Source: an uncultured Clostridia bacterium (GTDB lineage Bacteria > Bacillota > Clostridia > Christensenellales > Borkfalkiaceae). From it: a stretch of DNA of 64,000 bases. A program made the translations under genes and the position numbers. The DNA lies in assembly GCA_947628675.1 (NCBI GenBank), contig CANRAR010000005.1, positions 1 to 64,000 of the forward strand. The letters run 5' to 3'. The notes beneath the pieces were generated by a model that was not told the origin of the DNA, made no database searches, and saw only the letters and a program-made list of their open reading frames with translations. This document shows positions 8,232-16,314 of the stretch, one piece after another. How positions within the stretch are numbered: position 1 is the first letter of the stretch; the number at the start of each line of letters is the position of its first letter.

Positions 8232-9641
8232 ATGCAAGACGAACACGGCGCGGAGAAAATTTTCGGCGCGCCGCAGGACGAACAATTGAACGCGGAGACC
8301 GGCAAAGCCCCGCAAGAGGACAACGCGGAGGCCGCTATCCCCCCGCACGAACCCGACGCGGAGACCGACGTAGAAGCGCAAGCGGACGACGCGGGCGAAG
8401 CCGTCTATGAAACCGACGCGGACGCGGAAGCCGACGAGACCGAAGAGACCGACGACGCGGAGACCGACGAGGCCGACGGAGAGGCGCAGGGCGAGGCGGG
8501 CAAGAAATTCAAAGCGGCGCAGGAGAAAAAACGCCTGCGCAACTGGTGGATCAAGACGGTTTTGATGCTCGTTCTCATCGGGCTCTCCATGGCAATCATG
8601 CTCACCCTCGGCGACTACGTTGCTGGCGACGAGCAGATCGGCTTTGTTGAGATGGTGAAAGGCATCAACGTTCCCCTCTTCTTTGCGTTTTTGGGGTTTA
8701 TCCTCCTCTATATCCTCGAGGAGAGCGTGAAGTACTCCTATATGCTCAAACGCTACACGGGGAAATTCCGCATCCGCACCTCGGTGAAAGTGATGTTCCT
8801 CGGCAAGTACTACGACGGCGTGACCCCCTTTGCGAGCGGCGGACAGCCCTTCCAAATCTACTATCTCTACAAAAAGCGGGATATTCCGCGGGGTGCCGCC
8901 TCCGCCATTCCGCTCGCGCGGATGTCCGTGAGCCTCTTCGTGTGGTGCCTCTTTGCCCTCGTGCTCATGAGCGTCGCGCCCAACTATTTGGAAAGTTCGG
9001 CGCACATCGCCGTCTCCACGACGGTGCGCGTCGTGGCGTGGTTCTCCATCGTCCTCAATCTCTCCTTCCCCATCCTCTTTGCGGTGCTCTCCTTCTTCCC
9101 GAAGTTCACAATGAAGGTGATGGCGTTCATCATTTTCCTCCTCAAAAAGATGCACATCGTGAAGAAGCAGTACTTCGTCTCCAAAAAGTACGTGCACGGG
9201 GTGCGGGAATACTGCACCGCGATGCGGGAACTCATCTGCAAATGGTACTTTTTGCTCCCGCTCATCGTGCTCTCCCTCATCGAGACGTGCATCAACGTGT
9301 GCATCCCCTTCTTCGCAGTCGTCGCGATCGCCAATGTGCCCGCGACTGCCGACCTGCTCCTCCAGATCGCCTGCCTCAACATCATTTCGCAGTTCTCCGC
9401 CTACCTCATCCCCACGCCCGGCAACACGGGCGCCGTGGAGACGACGACCTCCTTCGTGTACGCCTCCGTGCTCATGGCGCGCCCCGGGGTGAGCGCCGTC
9501 ATCGGCTGGGTCATCCTCATCTGGCGGTTCTTCACCTTCTATATCTACATTCTCTCGGGCATCGGCATCAACATCTTCGAGATCGCCCGCGGCGCCGTCC
9601 GCAACAAGCGCGCACGGAACATGGAACAACAGAATGGATGA
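8232..9641 (+). CDS. Flippase-like membrane protein 2 (paralogue of the preceding gene)
   Basis: 469 residues with the same plan: an acidic N-terminus (about residues 1-90, dominated by ETDADAEADETEETDD-type sequence), then the conserved membrane domain with VKVMFLGKYYDGVTP, ASGGQPFQIYYL and IPTPGNTGAVET. The two membrane domains align along their whole length while the N-termini differ, so they arose by tandem duplication with free drift of the low-complexity head. Cotranscribed with gene 1 and closed by the terminator at 9643-9668. Lipid or glycolipid flipping is inferred, not shown. Confidence 0.85.
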   Translation: MQDEHGAEKIFGAPQDEQLNAETGKAPQEDNAEAAIPPHEPDAETDVEAQADDAGEAVYETDADAEADETEETDDAETDEADGEAQGEAGKKFKAAQEKKRLRNWWIKTVLMLVLIGLSMAIMLTLGDYVAGDEQIGFVEMVKGINVPLFFAFLGFILLYILEESVKYSYMLKRYTGKFRIRTSVKVMFLGKYYDGVTPFASGGQPFQIYYLYKKRDIPRGAASAIPLARMSVSLFVWCLFALVLMSVAPNYLESSAHIAVSTTVRVVAWFSIVLNLSFPILFAVLSFFPKFTMKVMAFIIFLLKKMHIVKKQYFVSKKYVHGVREYCTAMRELICKWYFLLPLIVLSLIETCINVCIPFFAVVAIANVPATADLLLQIACLNIISQFSAYLIPTPGNTGAVETTTSFVYASVLMARPGVSAVIGWVILIWRFFTFYIYILSGIGINIFEIARGAVRNKRARNMEQQNG

Positions 9642-9642
9642 G

Positions 9643-9668
9643 AAAACCGCACCACGGGGTGCGGTTTT
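9643..9668. terminator. Bidirectional terminator
   Basis: AAAACCGCACC (9643-9653) pairs with GGTGCGGTTTT (9658-9668), with A and T flanks on both sides. It can serve the rightward flippase genes and the leftward HxlR gene. Confidence 0.88.
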
Positions 9669-10001
9669 TCAATCCTTCAATGCCTCTTTGTACTGTTCGC
9701 CCCACGCCTGCATGGCGTCGAGAATGGGGCGGAGCGTCTCCCCGAGCGGGGAGAGCGAATACTCCACGCGCGGCGGGACTTCGGCGAACGCCTCGCGCAC
9801 GATGAGCCCGTCCTCCTCGAGGGCGCGCAGGTTATCGGTCAGCACCTTTTTGCTGATGCCGGGCACCGACTTCAAAAAATCAGAAAACCGCCGCGTCCCG
9901 TCCATGACGAGATCGCGGATGATGAGCAGTTTCCACTTGTTCCCGATGAGCCGCACCGTGGTGGCGACGGGGCAAGCGGGCAATTCCTCTACCGTGAGCA
10001 T
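9669..10001 (-). CDS. HxlR family winged-helix transcriptional regulator
   Basis: 110 residues beginning MLTVEELPACPVATTVRLIG, the typical HxlR start with a conserved Cys before the recognition domain (GNKWKLLIIRDL, RFSDFLKSVPGISKKVLTDNLRALEEDGLI). Start at 10001 with AAAGGAGG at good spacing. Members sense redox or small molecules and usually control a nearby gene; the divergent cupin gene at 10155 is the obvious candidate, an inference from position. Confidence 0.9.
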   Translation of the reverse strand: MLTVEELPACPVATTVRLIGNKWKLLIIRDLVMDGTRRFSDFLKSVPGISKKVLTDNLRALEEDGLIVREAFAEVPPRVEYSLSPLGETLRPILDAMQAWGEQYKEALKD

Positions 10002-10020
10002 TATTCGCCTCCTTTTCCCC

Positions 10021-10049
10021 ATTGTACCAAAAAACCGCGGCGTTTGCAA
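10021..10049 (-). promoter_or_regulatory. Promoter of the HxlR gene
   Basis: Minus strand TTGCAA (10044-10049), 17 bp, TACAAT (10021-10026), followed by a leader with AAAGGAGG. Confidence 0.75.
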
Positions 10050-10102
10050 GCGGGTTTTACACGGTTACTTTTTTATTATCTTGTAATCAATTTGTAAGTC
10101 TC

Positions 10103-10131
10103 TTGCAAACGGTGTGCCCGCGTGGTAAAAT
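10103..10131 (+). promoter_or_regulatory. Promoter of the cupin-Sir2 operon
   Basis: TTGCAA (10103-10108), 17 bp, TAAAAT (10126-10131); CGGAGG follows at 10142-10147 ahead of the ATG at 10155. It lies 54 bp from the divergent HxlR promoter, a natural place for HxlR control. Confidence 0.75.
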
Positions 10132-10154
10132 AAGAAAAAAACGGAGGTATTGTT

Positions 10155-10505
10155 ATGGAAAATTACACGAAAATCAGCGTCGCGGAGAGCCCGCGCACCG
10201 AACTGCACGACGCGCTTGGGCTTACGGGCGCGGAAGTGAGCGTCAACGAACTCCCCGCGGGTGCGGGCGTCCCCTTTGTACACGCGCACAAGCAAAATGA
10301 GGAGATCTACGCCATCCTCGCGGGCGCGGGATATGCCGTTCTCGACGGCGAGAAGGTGGACTTGAAGGCGGGCGACTTTGTGCGCATCGCCCCCGCCACC
10401 AAGCGGCAGTTCTTCGCCGCGGAAAACGAGGGCATCAAGTACCTCTGCATTCAGGTAAAGGCGGGCTCGCTCGAAGGGTACACGGCGACCGACGCCATCA
10501 TTTGA
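10155..10505 (+). CDS. Small cupin-domain protein
   Basis: 116 residues forming a single cupin barrel: motif 1 HAHKQNEEIYAILAGAGYAVLDGE supplies two His and a Glu, and motif 2 follows with LKAGDFVRIAPATKRQF, in which the usual second-motif His is not apparent. Such small cytoplasmic cupins bind a metal and may be isomerases, dioxygenases or sensors; nothing here tells which. Good ribosome site (GGAGG). The stop is 1 nt before the Sir2-like start, so the two are translationally close and probably cotranscribed. Confidence 0.85.
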   Translation: MENYTKISVAESPRTELHDALGLTGAEVSVNELPAGAGVPFVHAHKQNEEIYAILAGAGYAVLDGEKVDLKAGDFVRIAPATKRQFFAAENEGIKYLCIQVKAGSLEGYTATDAII

Positions 10506-10506
10506 A

Positions 10507-11331
10507 ATGCAACCGCTTGACGCGCTTCGGCGGGCGCTCGGGGAGGCGGAGGCTATCGTCATCGGCGCGGGGGCGGGGCTCTCGACGTCGGCGGGGTTTA
10601 CGTACAGCGGCGCGCGCTTCCGCGAAAATTTCGCCGACTTTGAGAAGAAGTACGGCTTTCACGATATGTACGCGGGCGGCTTTTACCCCTACCCCTCGCC
10701 CGAGGAGTTTTGGGCGTATTGGTCGCGCTATATCGCCCTGAACCGCTATAATGACCCGCCCAAGCCCGTGTACGAGCGGCTCTTTTCCCTCGTGAAGGAC
10801 AGGGACTACTTCGTCATCACCACCAACGTCGATCACTGCTTCCAAAAGGCGGGCTTTGCAAAGGAGCGGCTCTTCTACACACAGGGCGACTACGGGCTCT
10901 TTCAGTGCTCCGTGCCCTGCCACGCCGAGACCTACGACAACGAAGAGGCCGTCCGCCGCATGGTGCAGGAGCAAAAAAATATGCGCATCCCCCCGGCGCT
11001 CATCCCCCGCTGCCCGAAGTGCGGGGCTCCCATGGCGATGAACCTGCGTTCGGACGATACCTTCGTCGAGGACGCGGGCTGGCACGAGGCGTATGGGCGC
11101 TATCGGAATTTCCTTGCGGGGCACAAAAAAAGCCGCGTTCTCTACCTCGAACTCGGCGTGGGCGGCAACACGCCCGCCATCATCAAATATCCCTTCTGGA
11201 GGCTGACGGCGGAAAACAAGAACGCGACGTACGCCTGCATCAATTGGGGGGAGGCATACGCCCCCGAGGAAATAAAGAGCCGCGCCGTTCTCATCGACGC
11301 GGACATCGGGGAAATTCTCGAAACTCTGTAA
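10507..11331 (+). CDS. Sir2 (sirtuin)-like NAD-dependent protein
   Basis: 274 residues. The NAD-binding GAGAGLSTSAGF is near residue 20, TTNVDHCFQKAGF takes the position of the usual TQNID motif, and CPKCG (about residue 170) is part of a zinc site. The combination of GLSTSAGF and TTNVDHxF resembles the SirTM class (macrodomain-linked mono-ADP-ribosyltransferases) more than classic deacetylases, but the macrodomain, GcvH-like and lipoate-ligase partners of SirTM operons are absent; a cupin gene precedes it instead. Activity (deacetylase versus ADP-ribosyltransferase) is open. ATG at 10507 is used since the N-terminus fits the family; translation may be coupled to the cupin. Confidence 0.8.
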   Translation: MQPLDALRRALGEAEAIVIGAGAGLSTSAGFTYSGARFRENFADFEKKYGFHDMYAGGFYPYPSPEEFWAYWSRYIALNRYNDPPKPVYERLFSLVKDRDYFVITTNVDHCFQKAGFAKERLFYTQGDYGLFQCSVPCHAETYDNEEAVRRMVQEQKNMRIPPALIPRCPKCGAPMAMNLRSDDTFVEDAGWHEAYGRYRNFLAGHKKSRVLYLELGVGGNTPAIIKYPFWRLTAENKNATYACINWGEAYAPEEIKSRAVLIDADIGEILETL

Positions 11332-11345
11332 ACGCTGCGAGTTTT

Positions 11346-11378
11346 CGCCGTTGCGGGCTGCCGCGGCGGCGATTTTTT
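11346..11378 (+). terminator. Terminator of the cupin-Sir2 operon
   Basis: CGCCG (11346-11350) pairs with CGGCG (11367-11371) around a G/C inner stem with a GCTG loop, followed by a T6 run (11373-11378). The T-run overlaps the stop of the converging phosphoesterase gene. Confidence 0.85.
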
Positions 11379-11841
11379 ATACCTTTACGAGGGTGGCGGT
11401 GGGCTTGCCTTGGTGCACCACGAGGTAGCAGTAACTCGGTTCGGCGAAACTTCCGATCGCGCCCGGGTTGACGCAGAGAACGCCGTCCACCTCGGCAATG
11501 TCGGCGCGGTGGGTGTGCCCGTACAGGGCGACCGTGCAGCCCAACGCCTTGGCGCGGGCGGCGAGGTCTTCGAGCCCCCGCTTCACGCCGTAGCGGTGCC
11601 CGTGGCAGCAGAAAATGCCGACGCCCTCTTCCTCGATGACGCACTCCTCCTGCCCGTAGGAAAAATCGCAGTTGCCCTTGAGAATGTAGAACTTTTCGGG
11701 CGCTTCCGCGGAATACGTGCGCAGATCGGAGGAGCCGTCGCCGAGGTGCACCACAAAGTCGTTCTCGGCAAAAAGAGGCGAAATTTTCTGCAAATTTTTG
11801 TATCTCCCGTGGCTATCCGAGAGTACGACGAACGTCTTCAT
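11377..11841 (-). CDS. YfcE/MJ0936-type metallophosphoesterase
   Basis: 154 residues with the calcineurin-like metal site set: SDSHG near residue 8, HLGDGSSD, KGNCDF, CHGHRYG and GHTHRAD. It is a small cytoplasmic phosphodiesterase of the YfcE group. Its ATG overlaps the stop of the rdgB gene by 4 nt and it is the last of the mgtE-rdgB-yfcE operon. rdgB and yfcE are often adjacent in Firmicutes. Confidence 0.9.
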   Translation of the reverse strand: MKTFVVLSDSHGRYKNLQKISPLFAENDFVVHLGDGSSDLRTYSAEAPEKFYILKGNCDFSYGQEECVIEEEGVGIFCCHGHRYGVKRGLEDLAARAKALGCTVALYGHTHRADIAEVDGVLCVNPGAIGSFAEPSYCYLVVHQGKPTATLVKV

Positions 11842-12398
11842 AATTTTTCCGCGAGTGCGCGGAGCGCCCGCCCCCTGTGCGAAACGGCATTTTTTGCCTC
11901 CTCGCCCGCCTCGGCAAAGGAGACGCCCAAATCGTCGGAGAGGAAGAGGCTATCGTAGCCGAACCCGCCCGCGCCCCGCTCCTCGGTGAGAATTTGCCCG
12001 TAGGTTGCCCCCTCGGCGGAAATTTCCCGCCCGTCGGGGAACATGAGGCAGACGGCGCAGGCGAAGTGCGCCCTGCGATTTTCCACCCCATGGAGCGATT
12101 TTAAGAGTTTTTTGCGGTTTTCCGCCGCCCCGCCGCCCGAATATCGCGCGCTGAAAACGCCGGGCGCGCCGCCGAACGCATCCACGCACAGTCCCGAATC
12201 GTCGGCAAGGGCAGCAAGCCCCGTCGCGCGGCAGACGGCCTCCGCCTTCAAGCGGGCGTTCTCGAGAAAGGTCGCGCCCGTCTCCTCGACTTCCTCCGAA
12301 AATCCCGCCTCCTCGGCGGACAAAATTTCCTGCCCCGCGAGAATCTCCCTGATCTCGCGGAGTTTGTTTTGGTTGTGCGTTGCAATGACAATTTTCAT
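11838..12398 (-). CDS. rdgB: XTP/dITP diphosphatase (RdgB/HAM1)
   Basis: 186 residues: starts MKIVIATHNQNKLREIREIL, contains ADDSGLCVDAFGGAPGVFSARYSG and ends with the SHRGRALRAL motif, all diagnostic of the family that hydrolyses non-canonical purine triphosphates to monophosphates and keeps them out of DNA. Full length for the family. It begins 3 nt after the mgtE stop and overlaps the next gene by 4 nt. Confidence 0.95.
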   Translation of the reverse strand: MKIVIATHNQNKLREIREILAGQEILSAEEAGFSEEVEETGATFLENARLKAEAVCRATGLAALADDSGLCVDAFGGAPGVFSARYSGGGAAENRKKLLKSLHGVENRRAHFACAVCLMFPDGREISAEGATYGQILTEERGAGGFGYDSLFLSDDLGVSFAEAGEEAKNAVSHRGRALRALAEKL

Positions 12399-12401
12399 AA
12401 T

Positions 12402-14075
12402 TTATCCCAAAATTAAAACCGAAAGTCCGCAGAAAATCAACAAAGAAAGCGCATCGACGATCGTCGTGATGAAAGGCGAGGCGACGGCGGCGGGGTCGAG
12501 GCGGCACTTCTTCACGAAGAGCGGCAGCATACAGCCGACGAACTTCGCCATGACGACGGTGCAGAAGAGCGCCAAGGAGACGACGAGGCAGGGAATGACG
12601 GTGTACCCCTCGAAGCCGAAGAGAAGCCTATCGATGAGTTGCAATTTCGCAAAGCAGGCGACGGAGAGCGTTGCGGCAAGCAAAAGCGCCACACGCAGTT
12701 CCTTCCATAGCACCCGCCCCGTATCCTTGGTGGAAAGTTCCCCGAGGGCGAGCGCACGGATGACGGTGACGGAGGACTGCGAGCCCGAATTGCCGCCCGT
12801 ATCCATGAGCATGGGCACACAGGCGAGCATCGCCGTGGAGAGAAGGCTCTCGAAGTTATTGAGGATGAGCCCCGTGAACGTCGCGCTCACGAGGAGGATG
12901 AGAAGCCACGGGACGCGGTTCTTCCAAATGGAGAACACGCCCGTCTTCAAATACGGCTTGCTCTCGTGCAGGACGCCCGCCATGGCCTCGATATCCTCGG
13001 TGTTCTCCTCTTCGATGACGTCCATGGCGTCGTCTACGGTGACGATGCCCACGAGCCGCCGCTCTTCATCCACGACGGGAATGGCGAGGAAGCCGTAATC
13101 GGAGATGGTGCGGGCGACCTCCTCCTTGTCGTCGAGGGTATGCACGTAGATGACGTTGTCCTCCATGATGTCGCCGATCTTCGCCTGCATATCCGAGAGC
13201 ATGAGATCCTTCGCCGTCACCATGCCGATGAGTTTATTTTCCTTATCCGTCACATAGCAGGTGTAGATGGTCTCCTTGTCGATGGCCTGCGCGCGGATGC
13301 GGTCGAACGCCTCCCCCACCGTCATCTGGGGCAGGAAGCGCACGAACTCGATGGTCATGATGCTCCCCGCGCTGTCCTTGGGGTACTTCAGAAGTTCATT
13401 GATGTAGGCGCGGGTCTCGCTGTCGCTCTGGGCGAGCAGCCGCTTTACGACGTTTGCGGGCATCTCCTCCACGAGATCGACGGTATCGTCGAGGAAGAGT
13501 TCGTCCATGACCTCCTTGATCTCGAGGTCGGAGAGCATTTTGAGGAGTTTCTCCTGCGTGTCGCGGTCGATCTCGACGAACACCTCCGCCGCCAAGTCCT
13601 TGGGCAGGATGCGGAAGAGGACGGGCAGGTCCTCCTCCTTGATGTGCTCGAACACCTCGGCGAGGTCGATCTCGTTCATCGAGGCGAGGATGGGCTTCAA
13701 TACGGAAAATTTCCGCTCCTCCAAAAGGGCTACGATCTCATCCGTCTCCGCAATGCGCAGGGCGACGCTCTCGGGCATCTCCTCGATGATGTCCACCGTG
13801 TCGTCTACCGAGACGTCCTCCATGACCTCCTCGAGTTCGTCGTCGTGCAGCCCCTCCATGATGAGGCGCTGCAACGCCTTGGGCGCGAGTATGAGGACGT
13901 CGGCGAGGAAGTCGCTCTCCGTCTCGCGGGCGAGGGCGAGGGCGTCCTTTTCGTCCATTTCGGACAGCACAAAAGCCGCCTCCTCGGGAGAGAGTCTCTC
14001 CAATGAGGAAGCGGCGGCTTCAAAGTTTTTGGCGGCAACTTGCCGCGCGATCTCAAGTTTGATCTCTTCGTTCAT
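12402..14075 (-). CDS. mgtE: Magnesium transporter MgtE (CBS and TM domains)
   Basis: 557 residues, longer at the N-terminus than the roughly 450-residue standard. The order is an N-terminal superhelical domain, with repeats such as EEVMEDVSVDDTVDIIEEMP followed by a second copy (IKEVMDELFLDDTVDLVEEMP), then two CBS domains, then five membrane helices with the selectivity motif PMLMDTGGNSGSQSS. It carries Mg2+ inward under control of cytoplasmic Mg2+ binding to the N/CBS domains. The duplicated N-domain block explains the extra length. GGAGG lies 7 nt before the ATG. The leader includes a small ORF (14132-14197), and no M-box riboswitch could be recognised. Confidence 0.93.
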   Translation of the reverse strand: MNEEIKLEIARQVAAKNFEAAASSLERLSPEEAAFVLSEMDEKDALALARETESDFLADVLILAPKALQRLIMEGLHDDELEEVMEDVSVDDTVDIIEEMPESVALRIAETDEIVALLEERKFSVLKPILASMNEIDLAEVFEHIKEEDLPVLFRILPKDLAAEVFVEIDRDTQEKLLKMLSDLEIKEVMDELFLDDTVDLVEEMPANVVKRLLAQSDSETRAYINELLKYPKDSAGSIMTIEFVRFLPQMTVGEAFDRIRAQAIDKETIYTCYVTDKENKLIGMVTAKDLMLSDMQAKIGDIMEDNVIYVHTLDDKEEVARTISDYGFLAIPVVDEERRLVGIVTVDDAMDVIEEENTEDIEAMAGVLHESKPYLKTGVFSIWKNRVPWLLILLVSATFTGLILNNFESLLSTAMLACVPMLMDTGGNSGSQSSVTVIRALALGELSTKDTGRVLWKELRVALLLAATLSVACFAKLQLIDRLLFGFEGYTVIPCLVVSLALFCTVVMAKFVGCMLPLFVKKCRLDPAAVASPFITTIVDALSLLIFCGLSVLILG

Positions 14076-14131
14076 CTCTCCACCTCCGCAATATGATGTT
14101 CAGAAGGCGCAGACGAAGACGGAGCGATTCG

Positions 14132-14197
14132 CTATCCGGGAAAAGCCGCAAAGAGCGATCGCCCTATCCTGTCTCCGCTGGTACTTCGTCCTTTCAC
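14132..14197 (-). CDS. Possible 21-residue leader peptide upstream of mgtE
   Basis: A GTG-initiated frame (14197) with a strong AGGAGGAG site at 14205-14212 encodes MKGRSTSGDRIGRSLFAAFP plus one Gly and stops at 14132. It begins about 20 nt after the predicted +1 of the mgtE promoter and ends 56 nt before mgtE. Leader peptides that couple translation to Mg2+-dependent attenuation are known for other Mg2+ transporters, so a regulatory role is possible. The peptide itself is not recognised and could be fortuitous. Confidence 0.45.
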   Translation of the reverse strand: MKGRSTSGDRIGRSLFAAFPG

Positions 14198-14224
14198 GGC
14201 TTTCTCCTCCTCTTGTTTTTCTTT

Positions 14225-14253
14225 ATTGTACTCCGCGGCGAGAAAAATGTCAA
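14225..14253 (-). promoter_or_regulatory. Promoter of the mgtE-rdgB-yfcE operon
   Basis: Minus strand TTGACA (14248-14253), 17 bp, TACAAT (14225-14230). The -35 box overlaps the last codons of the adenine deaminase gene, so this operon has its own promoter just after adeC. Confidence 0.8.
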
Positions 14254-15983
14254 CTGAATTTTTCTTCGAGCGGAACAAAATCGTACTTATCGAGGCGCAC
14301 GAGCCCGCGGTCGGTAAGTTTGAGTTCGGGAATGACGGCGAGCGACAAAAACGCGAGCGTCATGAAGGGCTCGTAATACTCCTTTACGCCCATCGCGCGC
14401 GCCCGTTCCGCAATGGCGCGGGTGCGGGAGACGACCTTAGCCGCGGGCAACGAACTCATGAGCCCCGCAATGTCGAGCGGGAACACCTCTTCGCCGCCCT
14501 CATGGACGAGCACCATGCCGCCGCCCGCCTCCTGAAGCAGGGCGCAGACGCGCGCCATCGCCCCATCGTCGTCGCCGAGGACGACCAGATTGTGGCTGTC
14601 GTGCGCGACGGAGATGCCCAGCGCGCCGCCGCGGAATCCGTACCCCTTCACGAGCCCGAGCCCGATGTTGCCGCTCGCAAAGTGCCGCTCGACGACGGCG
14701 AGTTTATTTAGGTCTGTGCCCTTCACGTCGAGAATTCCCTTCGGCGCGGGCACACGCACCTCCGTCGTATACAGCCCGTGCGGCATGATCTCCATGGCGC
14801 GGAAGGTGCCGCCGTGCCCCTCGATGCGAAGATCGGCGGGCGAGACGGGCTTGATTTTCACCGTGCCGCGCACGGCGTCGGGCAGGTATTTTTCGCCGAT
14901 TTCGAGCAGCGTTTTCCCGTTTTCCGCGACGAGCACCCCGCGCTTGAACACGGCGCGCACGTCAAAATCCTTCATGTCGTCCACGAGCACGACGTCGCCG
15001 AGGCACCCGGGCGCAATCGCTCCCCGATCCTTCAAGCCATAGCAATCGGCGACGTTGGAAGTCGCCGCGCAGACGGCGTAGCGCGCATCCATGCCGAGGG
15101 CGACGAGGCGGCGCATGGCGTCGTCGAGGTGGCCTCTTCCCGAGAGTTCCGCGGCGTTTTTATCGTCGGTGCACAGCACGAAGCGGCGGAAGTTGAAGCC
15201 GTCCACCGCCTTCACGGCGTCCTCAAGGTTGTTGGTGGAGGAGCCGCAGCGGATCTGCACATACATCCCGCGCGCGGCCTTCTCGCGGCACTCCTCGGGG
15301 GTGAGGCTCTCGTGGTCGGTGAGGATGCCCGCCGCGCGGTAGGCGCATAGCGCGTTCCCGTTCAGCCCGGGCGCGTGTCCGTCGATGGGCTTTCCCGCGT
15401 CCCTTGCCGCCTGCAATTTTCTGAGAACGTCCTCGTCGCCCGCAAGCACCGCGGGGAAGTTCATCATCTCGCCGAGCCCGAAGAAGAGGTCGCGCGTAAT
15501 TTCCCGCTCCGTCTCCCGCCCGTCGATCTTCGCGCCGCTCGTCTCGAGGGGCGTCGCGGGCACACAGGACGGCAGTTGCAAAAATACGTCGAGCGGCTGC
15601 ACCTCGCCGCAGCGCAGGCGGGAGAGCGCCTCCTTCACGTACTCCGCCCCTGCGATGCCGCAGACGTTGACGAGTTCATGCGGGTCGGCAACGATGCCCC
15701 CCGTGCCGTGCGCGACGGAGAAGAAGGCGAACTCCTCGGGCGAGAGCATACTGCTCTCCACGTGGATATGGGCGTCCAAAAAGGACGGCAGGGCGACTTT
15801 GCCCGCGGCGTCGTATTCGCGCGCACCCTCATACCCCTCGCCGACGGCGACGATATGCCCGTCCGCAATCGCAATTTCCTTCTCCTCGGTCTCCCCCGTG
15901 TACACGTTGAACACGCGGGCATTCTTAATTACCAAATCACACGTTTCGCGCTTCATGGCGCAGTCAATGAGATGTTTCATCAT
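14250..15983 (-). CDS. adeC: Adenine deaminase
   Basis: 577 residues from the ATGATG at 15983. It converts adenine to hypoxanthine in purine salvage. Family marks are MKRETCDLVIKNARVFNVYTGE at the N-terminus, the metal site PSFLDAHIHVESSMLSPEEFA, GTGGIVADPHELVNVCGI and the late NLVVLGDDDGAM. Length is normal for bacterial Ade proteins. A promoter -10 box ends 6 nt before the first ATG; GGAGGC lies between, so either a leaderless start or a very short leader is implied. A longer upstream frame to 16040 would run through the promoter and is rejected. Confidence 0.93.
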   Translation of the reverse strand: MMKHLIDCAMKRETCDLVIKNARVFNVYTGETEEKEIAIADGHIVAVGEGYEGAREYDAAGKVALPSFLDAHIHVESSMLSPEEFAFFSVAHGTGGIVADPHELVNVCGIAGAEYVKEALSRLRCGEVQPLDVFLQLPSCVPATPLETSGAKIDGRETEREITRDLFFGLGEMMNFPAVLAGDEDVLRKLQAARDAGKPIDGHAPGLNGNALCAYRAAGILTDHESLTPEECREKAARGMYVQIRCGSSTNNLEDAVKAVDGFNFRRFVLCTDDKNAAELSGRGHLDDAMRRLVALGMDARYAVCAATSNVADCYGLKDRGAIAPGCLGDVVLVDDMKDFDVRAVFKRGVLVAENGKTLLEIGEKYLPDAVRGTVKIKPVSPADLRIEGHGGTFRAMEIMPHGLYTTEVRVPAPKGILDVKGTDLNKLAVVERHFASGNIGLGLVKGYGFRGGALGISVAHDSHNLVVLGDDDGAMARVCALLQEAGGGMVLVHEGGEEVFPLDIAGLMSSLPAAKVVSRTRAIAERARAMGVKEYYEPFMTLAFLSLAVIPELKLTDRGLVRLDKYDFVPLEEKFS

Positions 15984-15989
15984 GCCTCC

Positions 15990-16018
15990 ATTATACCAAA
16001 AAACCGCCTGCATTGCAA
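15990..16018 (-). promoter_or_regulatory. Promoter of adeC, start codon at about +1
   Basis: Minus strand TTGCAA (16013-16018), 17 bp, TATAAT (15990-15995), then GGAGGC and ATGATG at 15983. The spacing puts +1 at the first ATG; the GGAGG could act only if transcription starts unusually early. Confidence 0.8.
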
Positions 16019-16054
16019 GCGGCTTTTCAAATTTTAACAATTATTTGAATTCTC

Positions 16055-16297
16055 TCATTTTGCGAGTTCCTCGAACGCCACGCGGTGCTTTTCCAAGATG
16101 CGCCTTGCGACGACGTCGATTTTCTCGTCGTCTGAAAGGTCGAGGGCGGGGTTATCCCGCAAATTTACGAGCATATAGCGCGGCCTGTTGTTCTTGAAGA
16201 TGACAACGCTCCCCTCCCGATCGGCAATGCGCGCCGCGCGGGAAAAGTTTTGGTTGGCCTCCGTAATGGAGAGCACTTGGTTCGTGTTGATGGTCAT
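16055..16297 (-). CDS. Phd/YefM family antitoxin-like protein, apparently orphan
   Basis: 80 residues with the Phd/YefM fold signature: INTNQVLSITEANQNFSRAARIADREGSVVIFKNNRPRYMLVN. This family binds its own operator through the N-terminus and neutralises a Doc or RelE-type toxin through the C-terminus. No toxin gene lies on either side (adenine deaminase downstream, P-type ATPase upstream), so it is either orphan or a stand-alone regulator. Ribosome site AGGTGAT. A promoter overlapped by a palindrome precedes it. Confidence 0.8.
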   Translation of the reverse strand: MTINTNQVLSITEANQNFSRAARIADREGSVVIFKNNRPRYMLVNLRDNPALDLSDDEKIDVVARRILEKHRVAFEELAK

Positions 16298-16314
16298 ATT
16301 ATCACCTCGCTTTT

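Noticed and set aside
7065-9629. 854-codon minus-strand frame across both flippase-like genes
   Set aside because: Composition is His/Asp/Glu-rich as typical for antisense of hydrophobic genes; the plus-strand proteins are clearly real.
14076-14249. M-box (ykoK) magnesium riboswitch before mgtE
   Set aside because: Looked for the conserved M-box blocks and could not recognise them; a covariance search would decide.
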